A stretch of 64,000 nucleotides of DNA from UBA12191 sp009937185. Its GTDB lineage: Bacteria > Planctomycetota > UBA8108 > UBA1146. The stretch's first letter is position 1. Each line of letters starts with the position of its first letter. The notes below the pieces were generated by a model. It worked only from the letters and a program-made list of their open reading frames with translations. It did no database searches and had not been told where the DNA came from. Positions 41,484 to 49,087 of this stretch are shown here, in pieces. The stretch spans positions 37,443 through 101,442 of the forward strand of contig CALJGL010000008.1 in NCBI GenBank assembly GCA_938075155.1, written 5' to 3'. The position numbers and the translations under genes were made by a program.

Positions 41484-42668
41484 TTAAAAATTGACAGCAA
41501 ACCGGGTGACGAAACTCGTGACGTCATTTCCATATGCTGAGTTCTCGCTGGGAGCGGCATTTACCAAATTGAACATGACTCGTGCATTTGGATTCAAGTG
41601 CCAGTTCACGCCGATCGAAACGGCTTCTGCGGTTTCACCGGCGAGCATCTCTTCCAGATCCATTTCTTGGATACGAAGTGCCACCTCGATCGCACCAGTG
41701 CCATCAGGCCCATAATTATTGTTGGGTTTTACTCTTGAGAATATTCCCGAAGAAGTCTTGTAGGCACGACTTTCGCCCGTGAGGAAGTAACTGCCCTGAA
41801 GATACCAACTGGTTGCTTCAGCAGCGTCTAGACTGGACTGAACAAACTCTGCCTGAAACGAAAGGGGGCCTTGAACATAAGCTGCTTCAAGTCCCAGAAG
41901 GTCTACGTTTTCAGTCGTCATACTCGCGGAGATGATGTCTTCGCTGAGGTGTGCAAGAGCATCTGATTTGTACTGAACTGAATCATTAGAAGCAGTTCTG
42001 CTGCTGACCCCGAGTCCGAAGTGAAGGAATTGCTGGGTTTCCTTGTTTTGAATAGGGGCGGCTGTGATTCTTCCTGTAAGAGCATACTGGTCGTCCTCTT
42101 GCCCTATTCCATATCCATTTGCATCTCTAAAGTACCCGAAAGACAGAGTTCCGAAGTCCGATTCACCCAGACTCCGCATGGATAGAATCCCCATGTTTCT
42201 TCCGGGTGAGATTGCAGAGGTGAAGCTGCGCTCTGCAAATGTGATGTACTTGCTACTTGTCAGAGTTTCGAGTCCGAAAGGTTCGGTTTGCTGACCAACC
42301 CTTACCTTTCCGAATACTCCTGCTTCTAAGAGTCCGACATATGCATCTTTGAAATCTGCGTCTCCTCCTGCAAAGTCATACTGTGTTTTGAATTCCACAT
42401 TTTTCCCGATGACTCCTGCAAACGCTATCCGGGCTCTTCTGATCTCTGTGCCGTCACTTTCTACATCAACGCCGTCTTGCTCAGAGAAAAATCCGTAATC
42501 GACCTGAACACGTCCTCCAATAGAAAATTTTACCTCACCATCGGGACTTGAGATTCTTAGTCCGTTCTTCCAGGTCACGTTCATGTCCTGCATCGAAAAT
42601 GCTTCCTCCGAGACAAAGGTAGAAGAAAACAGCAAGGTGATCATCGTCATTCTGAAGAGCAAATTCAT
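41484..42668 (-). CDS. Phosphate-selective porin (OprO/OprP type)
   Basis: A 394-residue outer-membrane beta-barrel with a signal peptide (LLFRMTMITLLFSSTFVSEEAFS). The N-terminal KFSIGGRVQVDYGFF, RRARIAFAGVIGKNVEFKTQYDFAGGDADFKDAYVGL and VRVGQQTEPFGLETLTSSKYITFAERS blocks match OprO/OprP porins. The C-terminus ends VTRFAVNF with the terminal aromatic residue expected for barrel insertion. It is the first gene of the pst cluster, so it probably supplies the periplasm with phosphate or polyphosphate. CAGGAGGAT precedes the ATG. I looked for a clear Pho box in the 228 bp upstream and did not find one. Confidence 0.93.
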   Translation of the reverse strand: MNLLFRMTMITLLFSSTFVSEEAFSMQDMNVTWKNGLRISSPDGEVKFSIGGRVQVDYGFFSEQDGVDVESDGTEIRRARIAFAGVIGKNVEFKTQYDFAGGDADFKDAYVGLLEAGVFGKVRVGQQTEPFGLETLTSSKYITFAERSFTSAISPGRNMGILSMRSLGESDFGTLSFGYFRDANGYGIGQEDDQYALTGRITAAPIQNKETQQFLHFGLGVSSRTASNDSVQYKSDALAHLSEDIISASMTTENVDLLGLEAAYVQGPLSFQAEFVQSSLDAAEATSWYLQGSYFLTGESRAYKTSSGIFSRVKPNNNYGPDGTGAIEVALRIQEMDLEEMLAGETAEAVSIGVNWHLNPNARVMFNLVNAAPSENSAYGNDVTSFVTRFAVNF

Positions 42669-42896
42669 TTATCCTCCTGCAGAGCGTTTGGCTCTTTATG
42701 CATCCACTCGGTGGACACTTGGTTTCAATCTCTCCCATGATGTGGGTTAGGTTGATTTAGGATAAAGGTAAATTGGGAACAGTAGAGTTCGTGTGTGATT
42801 TATGTGAGGATTGAGTAAAGAGGGTGTCTTTTATCCGTATTTCCCGGATATTGTCCATCTAAGACTCTTTTTGTTGGGATATTTCTGGAGATTTTC

Positions 42897-43997
42897 ATGG
42901 TGAATCAGCAGTGGCCTATCTGGATGGCCCCTTTGACGCGTTCTAGAGCAATGCAACCCGGTAATATTCCAACTGAAATGCACGCCGAATATTACGCACA
43001 GCGTGCACATCCTGAAGATGGTGCTATCGCTATTATCTCTGAAGCAACTCCGGTATGTCCTGAAGGCCATGGTTACTTCGCCACACCCGGCATATATACA
43101 GAAGAACAAGTGGACGGGTGGAAAAAGACGACACGAGCTGTCCATGAAGTAGGGGGCAAAATTTATTGCCAACTCTGGCATGTTGGAAGAGTGAGCCATG
43201 TCAGCTTACAGCCGAATGGAAACGCTCCAGTTTCATCGACAACAACTCTTGGTGGCGGAAAAACTTACATCGATGCAAAGGGAACGAGAGTCAAGACGTC
43301 AGCTCCAAGGGCTTTAGAGACAGCGGAAGTGCATGATGTTATTGAGAAGTTTCGAATAGCAGCTGGTCGCTGTATGAAAGCCGGTTTCGACGGTGTTGAG
43401 ATTCATGGAGCTAACGGATATCTCCTCGAGCAATTTCTTCGATCAGGTATTAATGATAGGTCTGATGAGTTTGGTGGCTCCCTGGAGAATCGACTCAAAG
43501 TTTGTCTTGAGATCGCCAAGTCGATTTCGTCTGAGATCGGTGCCGATCGAACAGGATATAGGATTTCTCCTATATCAGGTGAACTCGAAGGCGGGCGATT
43601 CGATGAAAACATGGAAGAGACTTATGCGTCCTTGGCCATAGGACTTGCTGACTTGGATATCGCTTTTATCGATGTTGTTGAAAGTTTTTCAGTGGGAGTA
43701 AGAGAAGAGGGCTTGGACGCTATCTGTGCTCGAATTCGCAAAGCGTTTCCGGGCGGCGACTCCAAACTCTATCTTGCAGGTGGGGGATACACCCGAGAAT
43801 CAGCAAGAGCTGCCCTCGATTCTAAGAGATGTGATGGAGTTATTTTTGGAAGAGATTTCATTTCAAATCCCGATCTTCAAAAGAGACTGCGCGAGAATTT
43901 GCCGCTAACGCCTTGGGAGAGAAGATCCTTCTATCTTGGAGGAGCAGAGGGATATGTGGATTGGCCCACCTTTGAAGACGAATCTGAAGGTGCCTAA
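42897..43997 (+). CDS. NADH:flavin oxidoreductase, Old Yellow Enzyme family
   Basis: A 366-residue FMN-dependent TIM barrel. Family landmarks: APLTRSRA with flavin contacts near the N-terminus, QLWHVGRVSH (catalytic/substrate region), FDGVEIHGANGYLLEQFLRSGINDRSDEFGGSLENR (the family signature with the H-x-A-x-G-Y loop) and GVIFGRDFISNPDL near the C-terminus (phosphate grip). It reduces activated alkenes; the true substrate is unknown. TCTGGAGATTTTC precedes the ATG. Its stop overlaps the next start as TAATG, so it is coupled with the rRNA methylase gene. Confidence 0.95.
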   Translation: MVNQQWPIWMAPLTRSRAMQPGNIPTEMHAEYYAQRAHPEDGAIAIISEATPVCPEGHGYFATPGIYTEEQVDGWKKTTRAVHEVGGKIYCQLWHVGRVSHVSLQPNGNAPVSSTTTLGGGKTYIDAKGTRVKTSAPRALETAEVHDVIEKFRIAAGRCMKAGFDGVEIHGANGYLLEQFLRSGINDRSDEFGGSLENRLKVCLEIAKSISSEIGADRTGYRISPISGELEGGRFDENMEETYASLAIGLADLDIAFIDVVESFSVGVREEGLDAICARIRKAFPGGDSKLYLAGGGYTRESARAALDSKRCDGVIFGRDFISNPDLQKRLRENLPLTPWERRSFYLGGAEGYVDWPTFEDESEGA

Positions 43998-45109
43998 TGC
44001 CAGAATTTTATGCTTCAGCGATACAAAATACTGAGTCAGCCCTTTGTGATGAGTTACGAGAGTTGGGGTTCCGAAGTGTCCGTCTCAATCGAGGTGGCAT
44101 ACCATTTCGGGGAGAATGGAGCGAAGGCTGGCGAGCCTGCCTTGAAAGCAGAATCGCCCAGAGAATCCTCGTTGTTATGGGACGTAATCCTGTCTCAGAT
44201 GCGGATCAATTATATGAAGCCGCTAGAGAGATTCCTTGGACAGACTATTTGACATCTCAGCAAACGCTTTCTGTGAACTGCGTCGCAGTGGGAAGTGCAT
44301 TGAGGCATAGCGGTTTCGTCGCTTTGCGGGTGAAAGATGCGATTGTTGATCAGGTCAGAGATTTGGAGGGAGAACGACCTTCCATCGATCGAGAAGATCC
44401 TGATGTTCGAGTCTTTGTTTATCTTGCCAACAACAAGGCCACCTTTTATCTGGATATGTCAGGGCAGCCCCTTCATCTCAGGGGCTATCGTGAAAAATCG
44501 GGAGATGCTCCGTTGAGGGAGAATCTCGCTGCAGCAATATTGCGAATGTCCGGTTGGGATCAAAAAACACCTCTTATCGATCCTATGTGTGGGTCAGGAA
44601 CATTGGCGATTGAAGCGGCTCAATGGGCCGCGCGTCTCGCCCCTGGACTCTCTCGTGATCGATTTGGATTTGAGAGGTGGAACAATTTCGACGAAGATAT
44701 GATGCAGTCCCTACGCCAGCTCAGAGGTGAATTGAGAGCGGCGGCGACGGGACAAAAACCATCAATAGTTGCGAGAGATAACGATGGCGAAGTTCTGGAT
44801 ATCGCCAAGGCCAATTCCAGAATCGCTGGAGTTCAATTGTCATTCAAAAATCAGTCGATTCTGGACCTTCAATCGGACGGACCTGCACGTACGCTTGTGA
44901 CAAATCCTCCCTATGGAAAACGGCTCTCTTCAGATGACGAGTTTTTGGGGAAAATGGGTGCAGTGATAAGGCGATTACACGGCTGGAGAGTTGCCATATT
45001 GTCCGGTAGCTCAAACATTGAGCGAGCAATTAAGATCCCACCTGTAAATAGTATCCCATTGGTCAACGGGGATCTGGATTGCCAACTTCTCATTTATCAG
45101 ATCGACTGA
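43997..45109 (+). CDS. rlmL: THUMP-domain RNA methyltransferase (RlmL-type, 23S rRNA m2G)
   Basis: A 370-residue protein with an N-terminal THUMP/ferredoxin-like RNA-binding part (about 1-160) and a Rossmann methyltransferase. SAM motif I is DPMCGSGTLAIEAA and the catalytic N-P-P-Y is TNPPYGKRL. This matches the N-terminal methyltransferase module of RlmKL and stand-alone RlmL homologues that methylate 23S rRNA guanine; the exact target base is inferred. Its ATG overlaps the stop of the upstream OYE gene. Confidence 0.88.
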   Translation: MPEFYASAIQNTESALCDELRELGFRSVRLNRGGIPFRGEWSEGWRACLESRIAQRILVVMGRNPVSDADQLYEAAREIPWTDYLTSQQTLSVNCVAVGSALRHSGFVALRVKDAIVDQVRDLEGERPSIDREDPDVRVFVYLANNKATFYLDMSGQPLHLRGYREKSGDAPLRENLAAAILRMSGWDQKTPLIDPMCGSGTLAIEAAQWAARLAPGLSRDRFGFERWNNFDEDMMQSLRQLRGELRAAATGQKPSIVARDNDGEVLDIAKANSRIAGVQLSFKNQSILDLQSDGPARTLVTNPPYGKRLSSDDEFLGKMGAVIRRLHGWRVAILSGSSNIERAIKIPPVNSIPLVNGDLDCQLLIYQID

Positions 45110-45115
45110 TGAAAC

Positions 45116-45919
45116 TCAGCGCTTCTTTTTTGAGAGTAGTTTTTTCCATTGAAGAATGGATTCCTTCGCAATATTTCTTAGGAATTTACGCCCTTCAGAA
45201 TTCAGCGTTTCGAGATTCTTTATAGGGAGTTTTTTGGGTGCTCTGGAGCGAGGATCTTTCCCAGAAATAGTCGCTTCTATGACGATCAATGATAGATACA
45301 TGCCAGGGACACTGGGGTGCTCGGCATCTTTGGCATACATGTTTAACGCGGGCTGCCGCTTTTTAGAGAGACTCCATGCGAGCCCCACAGGGGCGACTTC
45401 AACCTTCAGGGACTTTGACACTTCCAAGTGAGCCTCAATAATCTCCTGCATTGAAATCCAGTTTAATCTCTCGTAATCCCAAGCCATAAAAAGGATGGGG
45501 CGAGCTCCTGATTTCCGAACAAGTTCTATAAATTTATTAGAATATTCCTTAAAAGAAACCACGGTCGTTTCTGGAATGTCTTCTTGAAGAATGACGATGT
45601 CGTAGTTGCCCTTATTAATCTTTTCTACGGCTTTGGTTCTGTTCCACATGACTTCGAGAGAAGCGCCGCCTTTGACCACGGATTCCGTTTGATATCCGAG
45701 TGAGGGTGTCATCGAATCGGAGAGAATCTTGAGGTGTCGATCGAGTCCACCGTTCCAGAAAGTGAAACTGTTTCCGACAAATAGAACTTTGACGACGGCA
45801 GCGGTCTCCGGTTCTTGAGGAGTTTTTTCGTCTCCAAAAATCGAGGTCGCGAGACATGTGGATTGAAGGACTATGACTAAGAGCAGTATGGTTTTGTACC
45901 AAGACGTAAAATTTGGCAT
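45116..45919 (-). CDS. Exported SGNH-like hydrolase
   Basis: A 267-residue protein with a signal peptide (ILLLVIVLQSTCLATS). The SGNH blocks are visible: block I VLFVGNSFTFWNGG (catalytic Ser in GNSFT), block II-like VVKGGASLEVMWN, and a C-terminal DAEHPS that supplies the Asp/His pair. Related proteins hydrolyse esters or acetyl groups on carbohydrates or lipids; the substrate is unknown here. GAAAGG precedes the ATG. It converges on rlmL with a 6-bp gap. Confidence 0.83.
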   Translation of the reverse strand: MPNFTSWYKTILLLVIVLQSTCLATSIFGDEKTPQEPETAAVVKVLFVGNSFTFWNGGLDRHLKILSDSMTPSLGYQTESVVKGGASLEVMWNRTKAVEKINKGNYDIVILQEDIPETTVVSFKEYSNKFIELVRKSGARPILFMAWDYERLNWISMQEIIEAHLEVSKSLKVEVAPVGLAWSLSKKRQPALNMYAKDAEHPSVPGMYLSLIVIEATISGKDPRSRAPKKLPIKNLETLNSEGRKFLRNIAKESILQWKKLLSKKKR

Positions 45920-46047
45920 GTGGACCTTTCAGCATTCCTGAGTGCGCTCAATTGTGGACCCTAAGGACACAAGTTACGGGCGAAGAAGGCACTATTCGAA
46001 CTCATTCCGGAAGAGTTTTTTTAAAAGGGTGACAAAATAGACCTATT

Positions 46048-46087
46048 GGTCCACTGGTCGACAGATCCAGAGGTCCAAAGATCCACT
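46048..46087 (+). repeat. Five tandem 8-bp iterons (consensus GRTCCANN)
   Basis: GGTCCACT (46048), GGTCGACA (46056), GATCCAGA (46064), GGTCCAAA (46072) and GATCCACT (46080) are head-to-tail with an exact 8-bp period, 46 bp upstream of the SRPBCC start codon. This is in the leader or promoter region of that gene. Confidence 0.75.
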
Positions 46088-46132
46088 GTTCAATGCGACG
46101 ATTCTGAGACACCCCAAGGAAACGGAGATCCC

Positions 46133-46621
46133 ATGCCTAGCATTCACACATTAGAGAAAGAGTTGGTTCTTCCGACAGATCTGGAGACGGCTTGGAAGTT
46201 CATCAGCACTCCGAAGAACCTCGACGCCATCACTCCCGATGATATGTCGTTTTCAATCATGACCGAAGTCCCTGATGAAATGTATGACGGGTTACTGATC
46301 GAGTATCGGGTGGGAATTCCCATCATTGGATCGCAAAAATGGCTGACAGAGATCAAACATATTAAGGATCGACATTCATTTGTAGACGAGCAGCGAATCG
46401 GGCCCTATAGCCTTTGGTTTCATTATCACGAAATCACCGAGGTTCCAGAGGGAGTTCGTTTTGTAGATAAGGTTACTTATACATTGCCATTCGGCCCCCT
46501 CGGGGCGATGGCTCACGCGGTCTATGTGAAATCTGAGCTGGCTCGAATTTTCAACTATCGCCAGGAAGCCATGAATCGCATTTTTAGTGGCCAGGAAAAG
46601 GAAACCAATTCTGCAAGTTAG
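46133..46621 (+). CDS. SRPBCC (START/cyclase-like) domain protein
   Basis: A 162-residue protein from the ATG at 46133, preceded by GGAG; upstream in-frame codons run into iterons and lack protein character. The pattern fits the ligand-binding SRPBCC fold: HTLEKELVLPTDLETAWKFISTPKNLDAITPDDMSF at the start, WLTEIKHIKDRHSFVDEQRIGPYSLWFHYHEITEVPEGVRFVDKVTYTLPFGPLG in the middle, and a C-terminal helix with YRQEAMNRIF. Members bind lipids or aromatic polyketides or act as cyclases. There are no functional partners next door. It is transcribed divergently from the SGNH gene. Confidence 0.85.
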   Translation: MPSIHTLEKELVLPTDLETAWKFISTPKNLDAITPDDMSFSIMTEVPDEMYDGLLIEYRVGIPIIGSQKWLTEIKHIKDRHSFVDEQRIGPYSLWFHYHEITEVPEGVRFVDKVTYTLPFGPLGAMAHAVYVKSELARIFNYRQEAMNRIFSGQEKETNSAS

Positions 46622-46642
46622 ATAACGACCTTAATAACTGAG

Positions 46643-46681
46643 AAAAAAGGCCCCGTCGTTTTAACGACGGGGCCTTTTTTT
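46643..46681. terminator. Bidirectional terminator
   Basis: Palindromic stem AAAAAAGGCCCCGTCGTT/AACGACGGGGCCTTTTTTT between the converging SRPBCC gene and the next minus-strand gene; it has a T run on either strand. Confidence 0.92.
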
Positions 46682-46708
46682 GACTTCAGAGACGAATAAA
46701 ACTCGTCT

Positions 46709-48547
46709 TTAGAAATCAATGATATCGAGGAAGTATAAATCTGCCCTCTGGTCTCCGCCTCGCATTTGACTTCCGAAGTACTCGAAGAAATCGGAGAGTC
46801 CAAACAGATTAGGTTCTGTCTGTTCAGGGTCTGGTCCTACTTGCTCGAAGGGGGCAGTGGGCGCAACTCCACCGCTGAAGAGGTAACTCAATGTGTAGAT
46901 CACGTCACTGATGTCATGAACTCCGTCACCGTTTGCATCCGCAGCGGCAGCGGGTATTGCTTCAGGTCCACCGCTGAACAACTTATCCAAACTACCAATG
47001 GGGTCTGCGACATTGATCTGTTGGTCACGGGTAAAGTCAGCCCTGCGGAACCAGTCCCATGGGACGCCGATGACGATGGGGCCAGGACAGATTCTACGCT
47101 TGATGGTATCGGGTGTAACGTCGGCTACCTCATGATTTAAGTTCAAATCGACCAAGACGGTTATCATATCCGTGATTCGTGGAGGATCTTGGGGTGTCGA
47201 TCGATCAATGTTTAATGAGTGAACAGGACATCCTGGAAGTGTTCCGTCGGGTAAGGTTCTGACGATATATTCGTCGGCTGGACCATAGCACCAAGTGGTA
47301 GTTACACCACTGGAGAAGATTGTTCCGTCGAATAACTCATGTGCGTCGGTGAGAATCTCAACGTTGGTCGATCCATATCCGTAATAGAAGATGATATTAC
47401 CGTTATTCTTGATTCGAAGAACGGCACCCTCGTTATCGAAGGCTCCTCTTCCAGCAAGAATAAACTCACCGTTCATGGTTTCCCGGATGTCTCCATGGGA
47501 GATGAATCCGTGGTAGCGATGTTGGTGAATCAAGTTCAGGTTGACGGGTTCTAGGGTGAAAATCTGAGTTGACAGCGGAGCTCCGGTGACCTCAACGACA
47601 TGGCTGACTACCTTGACGAGTCCGGTGGAAGTGAGCTCGATGGCTCGCCCTTTGGAATCGGTGAAGGTCGGGCCGTAGAGACCAGACTTGAGTGGGTTTC
47701 CTCCAAGATCGGTCCTGACGACGAGTGTCTCCGCAATTCCCGGTGGGTTCATTTGCCTTGTTCCGCCGGTGATCAGGTATCCCTCAGGTAAGAATGCACC
47801 TGTTTGCGGATCATCTACGGGAGGGGCGACCACGATATCGTCAAAGTTTGCTCCAGATCCGAAGCCAAAGAGATTGTTAAAGAATCTCACGTCATGATAG
47901 AGCCTCATAAAGTTCAAACCGAGGTCAACGTTGACATTTAGCATAAAGGGAACGATGCCGACATTGTCTGTCAACAATATCGAACCCACGACAACAAGCT
48001 CTCCTTGATGGTTTTGAATGATCTTGTTGCCCACACCTCTCACCGGAGCAATGTTTGCTCCTGGAATCGGAATGACGCCGCCATAAGTTCTGAACTGGAG
48101 GACATGGCCATTGAGGTCTGTTGTCACGATAAAGATGGGATCAGGACTATTCACCTGCAGGTTATATCCTGTGACGGCATAGCCGATCGCTGCACCTGCG
48201 GCGTCAACCATCTCGACGACTGATAGGGGGAGTTGATTGCCCGGTTGATTGTTGGTGGGCATCTGGCCAATTTTCCTCGACCAAATGACGTCACTGTTGT
48301 CATCGATCTTATTGAGATAGATCTTCAACTGAGGACCGGCGGTCGTGTTAAATCGAATGACTGGAGATACAGTGACGTAGTTTCCATCTGACGTGGGCGT
48401 CATCTCCATGGACATTTCAAACCCAGGAGTTCCAAAATTGGACATATGCTCTTGGGCCATGACCGGCATGGACATTCCCAGAATTAATAACAAGAAGCCC
48501 AATAGACGCGAGGCGGGCATAAACCTTTGTGGATTGCTGGAGGACAT
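46709..48547 (-). CDS. Secreted beta-propeller-like protein with dockerin-like domain and C-terminal extension
   Basis: A 612-residue protein from ATG 48547 (GGGGACCTC upstream; the frame is open to 48610). The signal peptide ends PVMAQ. The body has repeated strands of the kind DGNYVTVSPVIRFNT, GYAVTGYNLQVN, LVVVGSILL, GYLITGGTRQM and EFILAGRGAF, each with a G-x-x-x-x-G core, suggesting a propeller. From about residue 503 there is a dockerin-like pair (FRRADFTRDQQINVADPIGSL; DANGDGVHDISDVIYTL). Unlike its relatives it lacks the Cys-rich tail and instead continues about 25 more residues (FGLSDFFEYFGSQMRGGDQRADLYFLDIIDF). Function unknown. Confidence 0.82.
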   Translation of the reverse strand: MSSSNPQRFMPASRLLGFLLLILGMSMPVMAQEHMSNFGTPGFEMSMEMTPTSDGNYVTVSPVIRFNTTAGPQLKIYLNKIDDNSDVIWSRKIGQMPTNNQPGNQLPLSVVEMVDAAGAAIGYAVTGYNLQVNSPDPIFIVTTDLNGHVLQFRTYGGVIPIPGANIAPVRGVGNKIIQNHQGELVVVGSILLTDNVGIVPFMLNVNVDLGLNFMRLYHDVRFFNNLFGFGSGANFDDIVVAPPVDDPQTGAFLPEGYLITGGTRQMNPPGIAETLVVRTDLGGNPLKSGLYGPTFTDSKGRAIELTSTGLVKVVSHVVEVTGAPLSTQIFTLEPVNLNLIHQHRYHGFISHGDIRETMNGEFILAGRGAFDNEGAVLRIKNNGNIIFYYGYGSTNVEILTDAHELFDGTIFSSGVTTTWCYGPADEYIVRTLPDGTLPGCPVHSLNIDRSTPQDPPRITDMITVLVDLNLNHEVADVTPDTIKRRICPGPIVIGVPWDWFRRADFTRDQQINVADPIGSLDKLFSGGPEAIPAAAADANGDGVHDISDVIYTLSYLFSGGVAPTAPFEQVGPDPEQTEPNLFGLSDFFEYFGSQMRGGDQRADLYFLDIIDF

Positions 48548-48703
48548 GAGGTCCCCTTTCGGCGGGCTGTGTGGTGAGGAGCTTCGTCTCCAAATTCCGC
48601 CTGAGGACATGTCAGGATGGTTTCATCCGGAGTTGGCGAGGGGTAGGACCAAAAAAACCTGTTCCTTGCGGAGGCACATTTATCGGCCCCGACCCGGGTT
48701 CAT

Positions 48704-48732
48704 TTGACAAAAAATTCATGATTCGATTACCG
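48704..48732 (+). promoter_or_regulatory. Possible sigma-70-type promoter of the small membrane protein gene
   Basis: A perfect TTGACA (48704-48709) is followed by a 17-18 bp spacer and a weak -10 (TTACCG or TACCGT near 48727-48733), about 55 bp upstream of the small ORF. Confidence 0.4.
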
Positions 48733-48786
48733 TATGGGTGTTCCGACACGGTCGCCGCGGTGTTCGGAACAGGGATTGAGGGAATA

Positions 48787-48972
48787 ATGGGAAACTGGAC
48801 AAACTCCGTGATTTGCGGACTCATTGGTGCAGTGGTGGGTTGTCTTGCATACTTCGTGGTCAACAAGATCGTTGCTGATATCGATCTGTTCGCCGCTGTG
48901 GGTATTGCATCCTTCTTCGGTGCGTTCTTCTCGAACGTATTCACCGCCAACAAGGAGCAGATCACAGCCTAA
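48787..48972 (+). CDS. Small two-helix membrane protein (61 residues)
   Basis: Start ATG 48787 with GAGGG just upstream; the frame is open further back but those codons lie in a promoter-like region and look non-coding. Two hydrophobic helices are visible (SVICGLIGAVVGCLAYFVV and DLFAAVGIASFFGAFFSNVF), joined by a short loop with NKIVADID. The gene has its own candidate promoter and a strong terminator, so it is probably a stand-alone transcript. Function unknown; short two-helix proteins of this type may act as small membrane regulators. Confidence 0.65.
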   Translation: MGNWTNSVICGLIGAVVGCLAYFVVNKIVADIDLFAAVGIASFFGAFFSNVFTANKEQITA

Positions 48973-48995
48973 ATGGTTTGAACTTGCTAACTTGA

Positions 48996-49028
48996 AGCCC
49001 TTCCGGTTTTCCGGGAGGGCTTTTTTTG
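48996..49028 (+). terminator. Terminator of the small membrane protein gene
   Basis: Stem AGCCCTTCCGG/CCGGGAGGGCT (one T-G pair) with a TTTT loop, followed by a run of T residues, 24 bp after the stop codon. Confidence 0.9.
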
Positions 49029-49087
49029 TCTCAATCTTTCATGACGAGTGATCTTGTAAGCAGAGGTATTCTTGGAGGGATCCGGAA

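Noticed and set aside
48571..48786. Longer version of the small membrane protein
   Set aside because: The added residues overlap the start of the opposite-strand gene and a promoter-like stretch and look non-coding.
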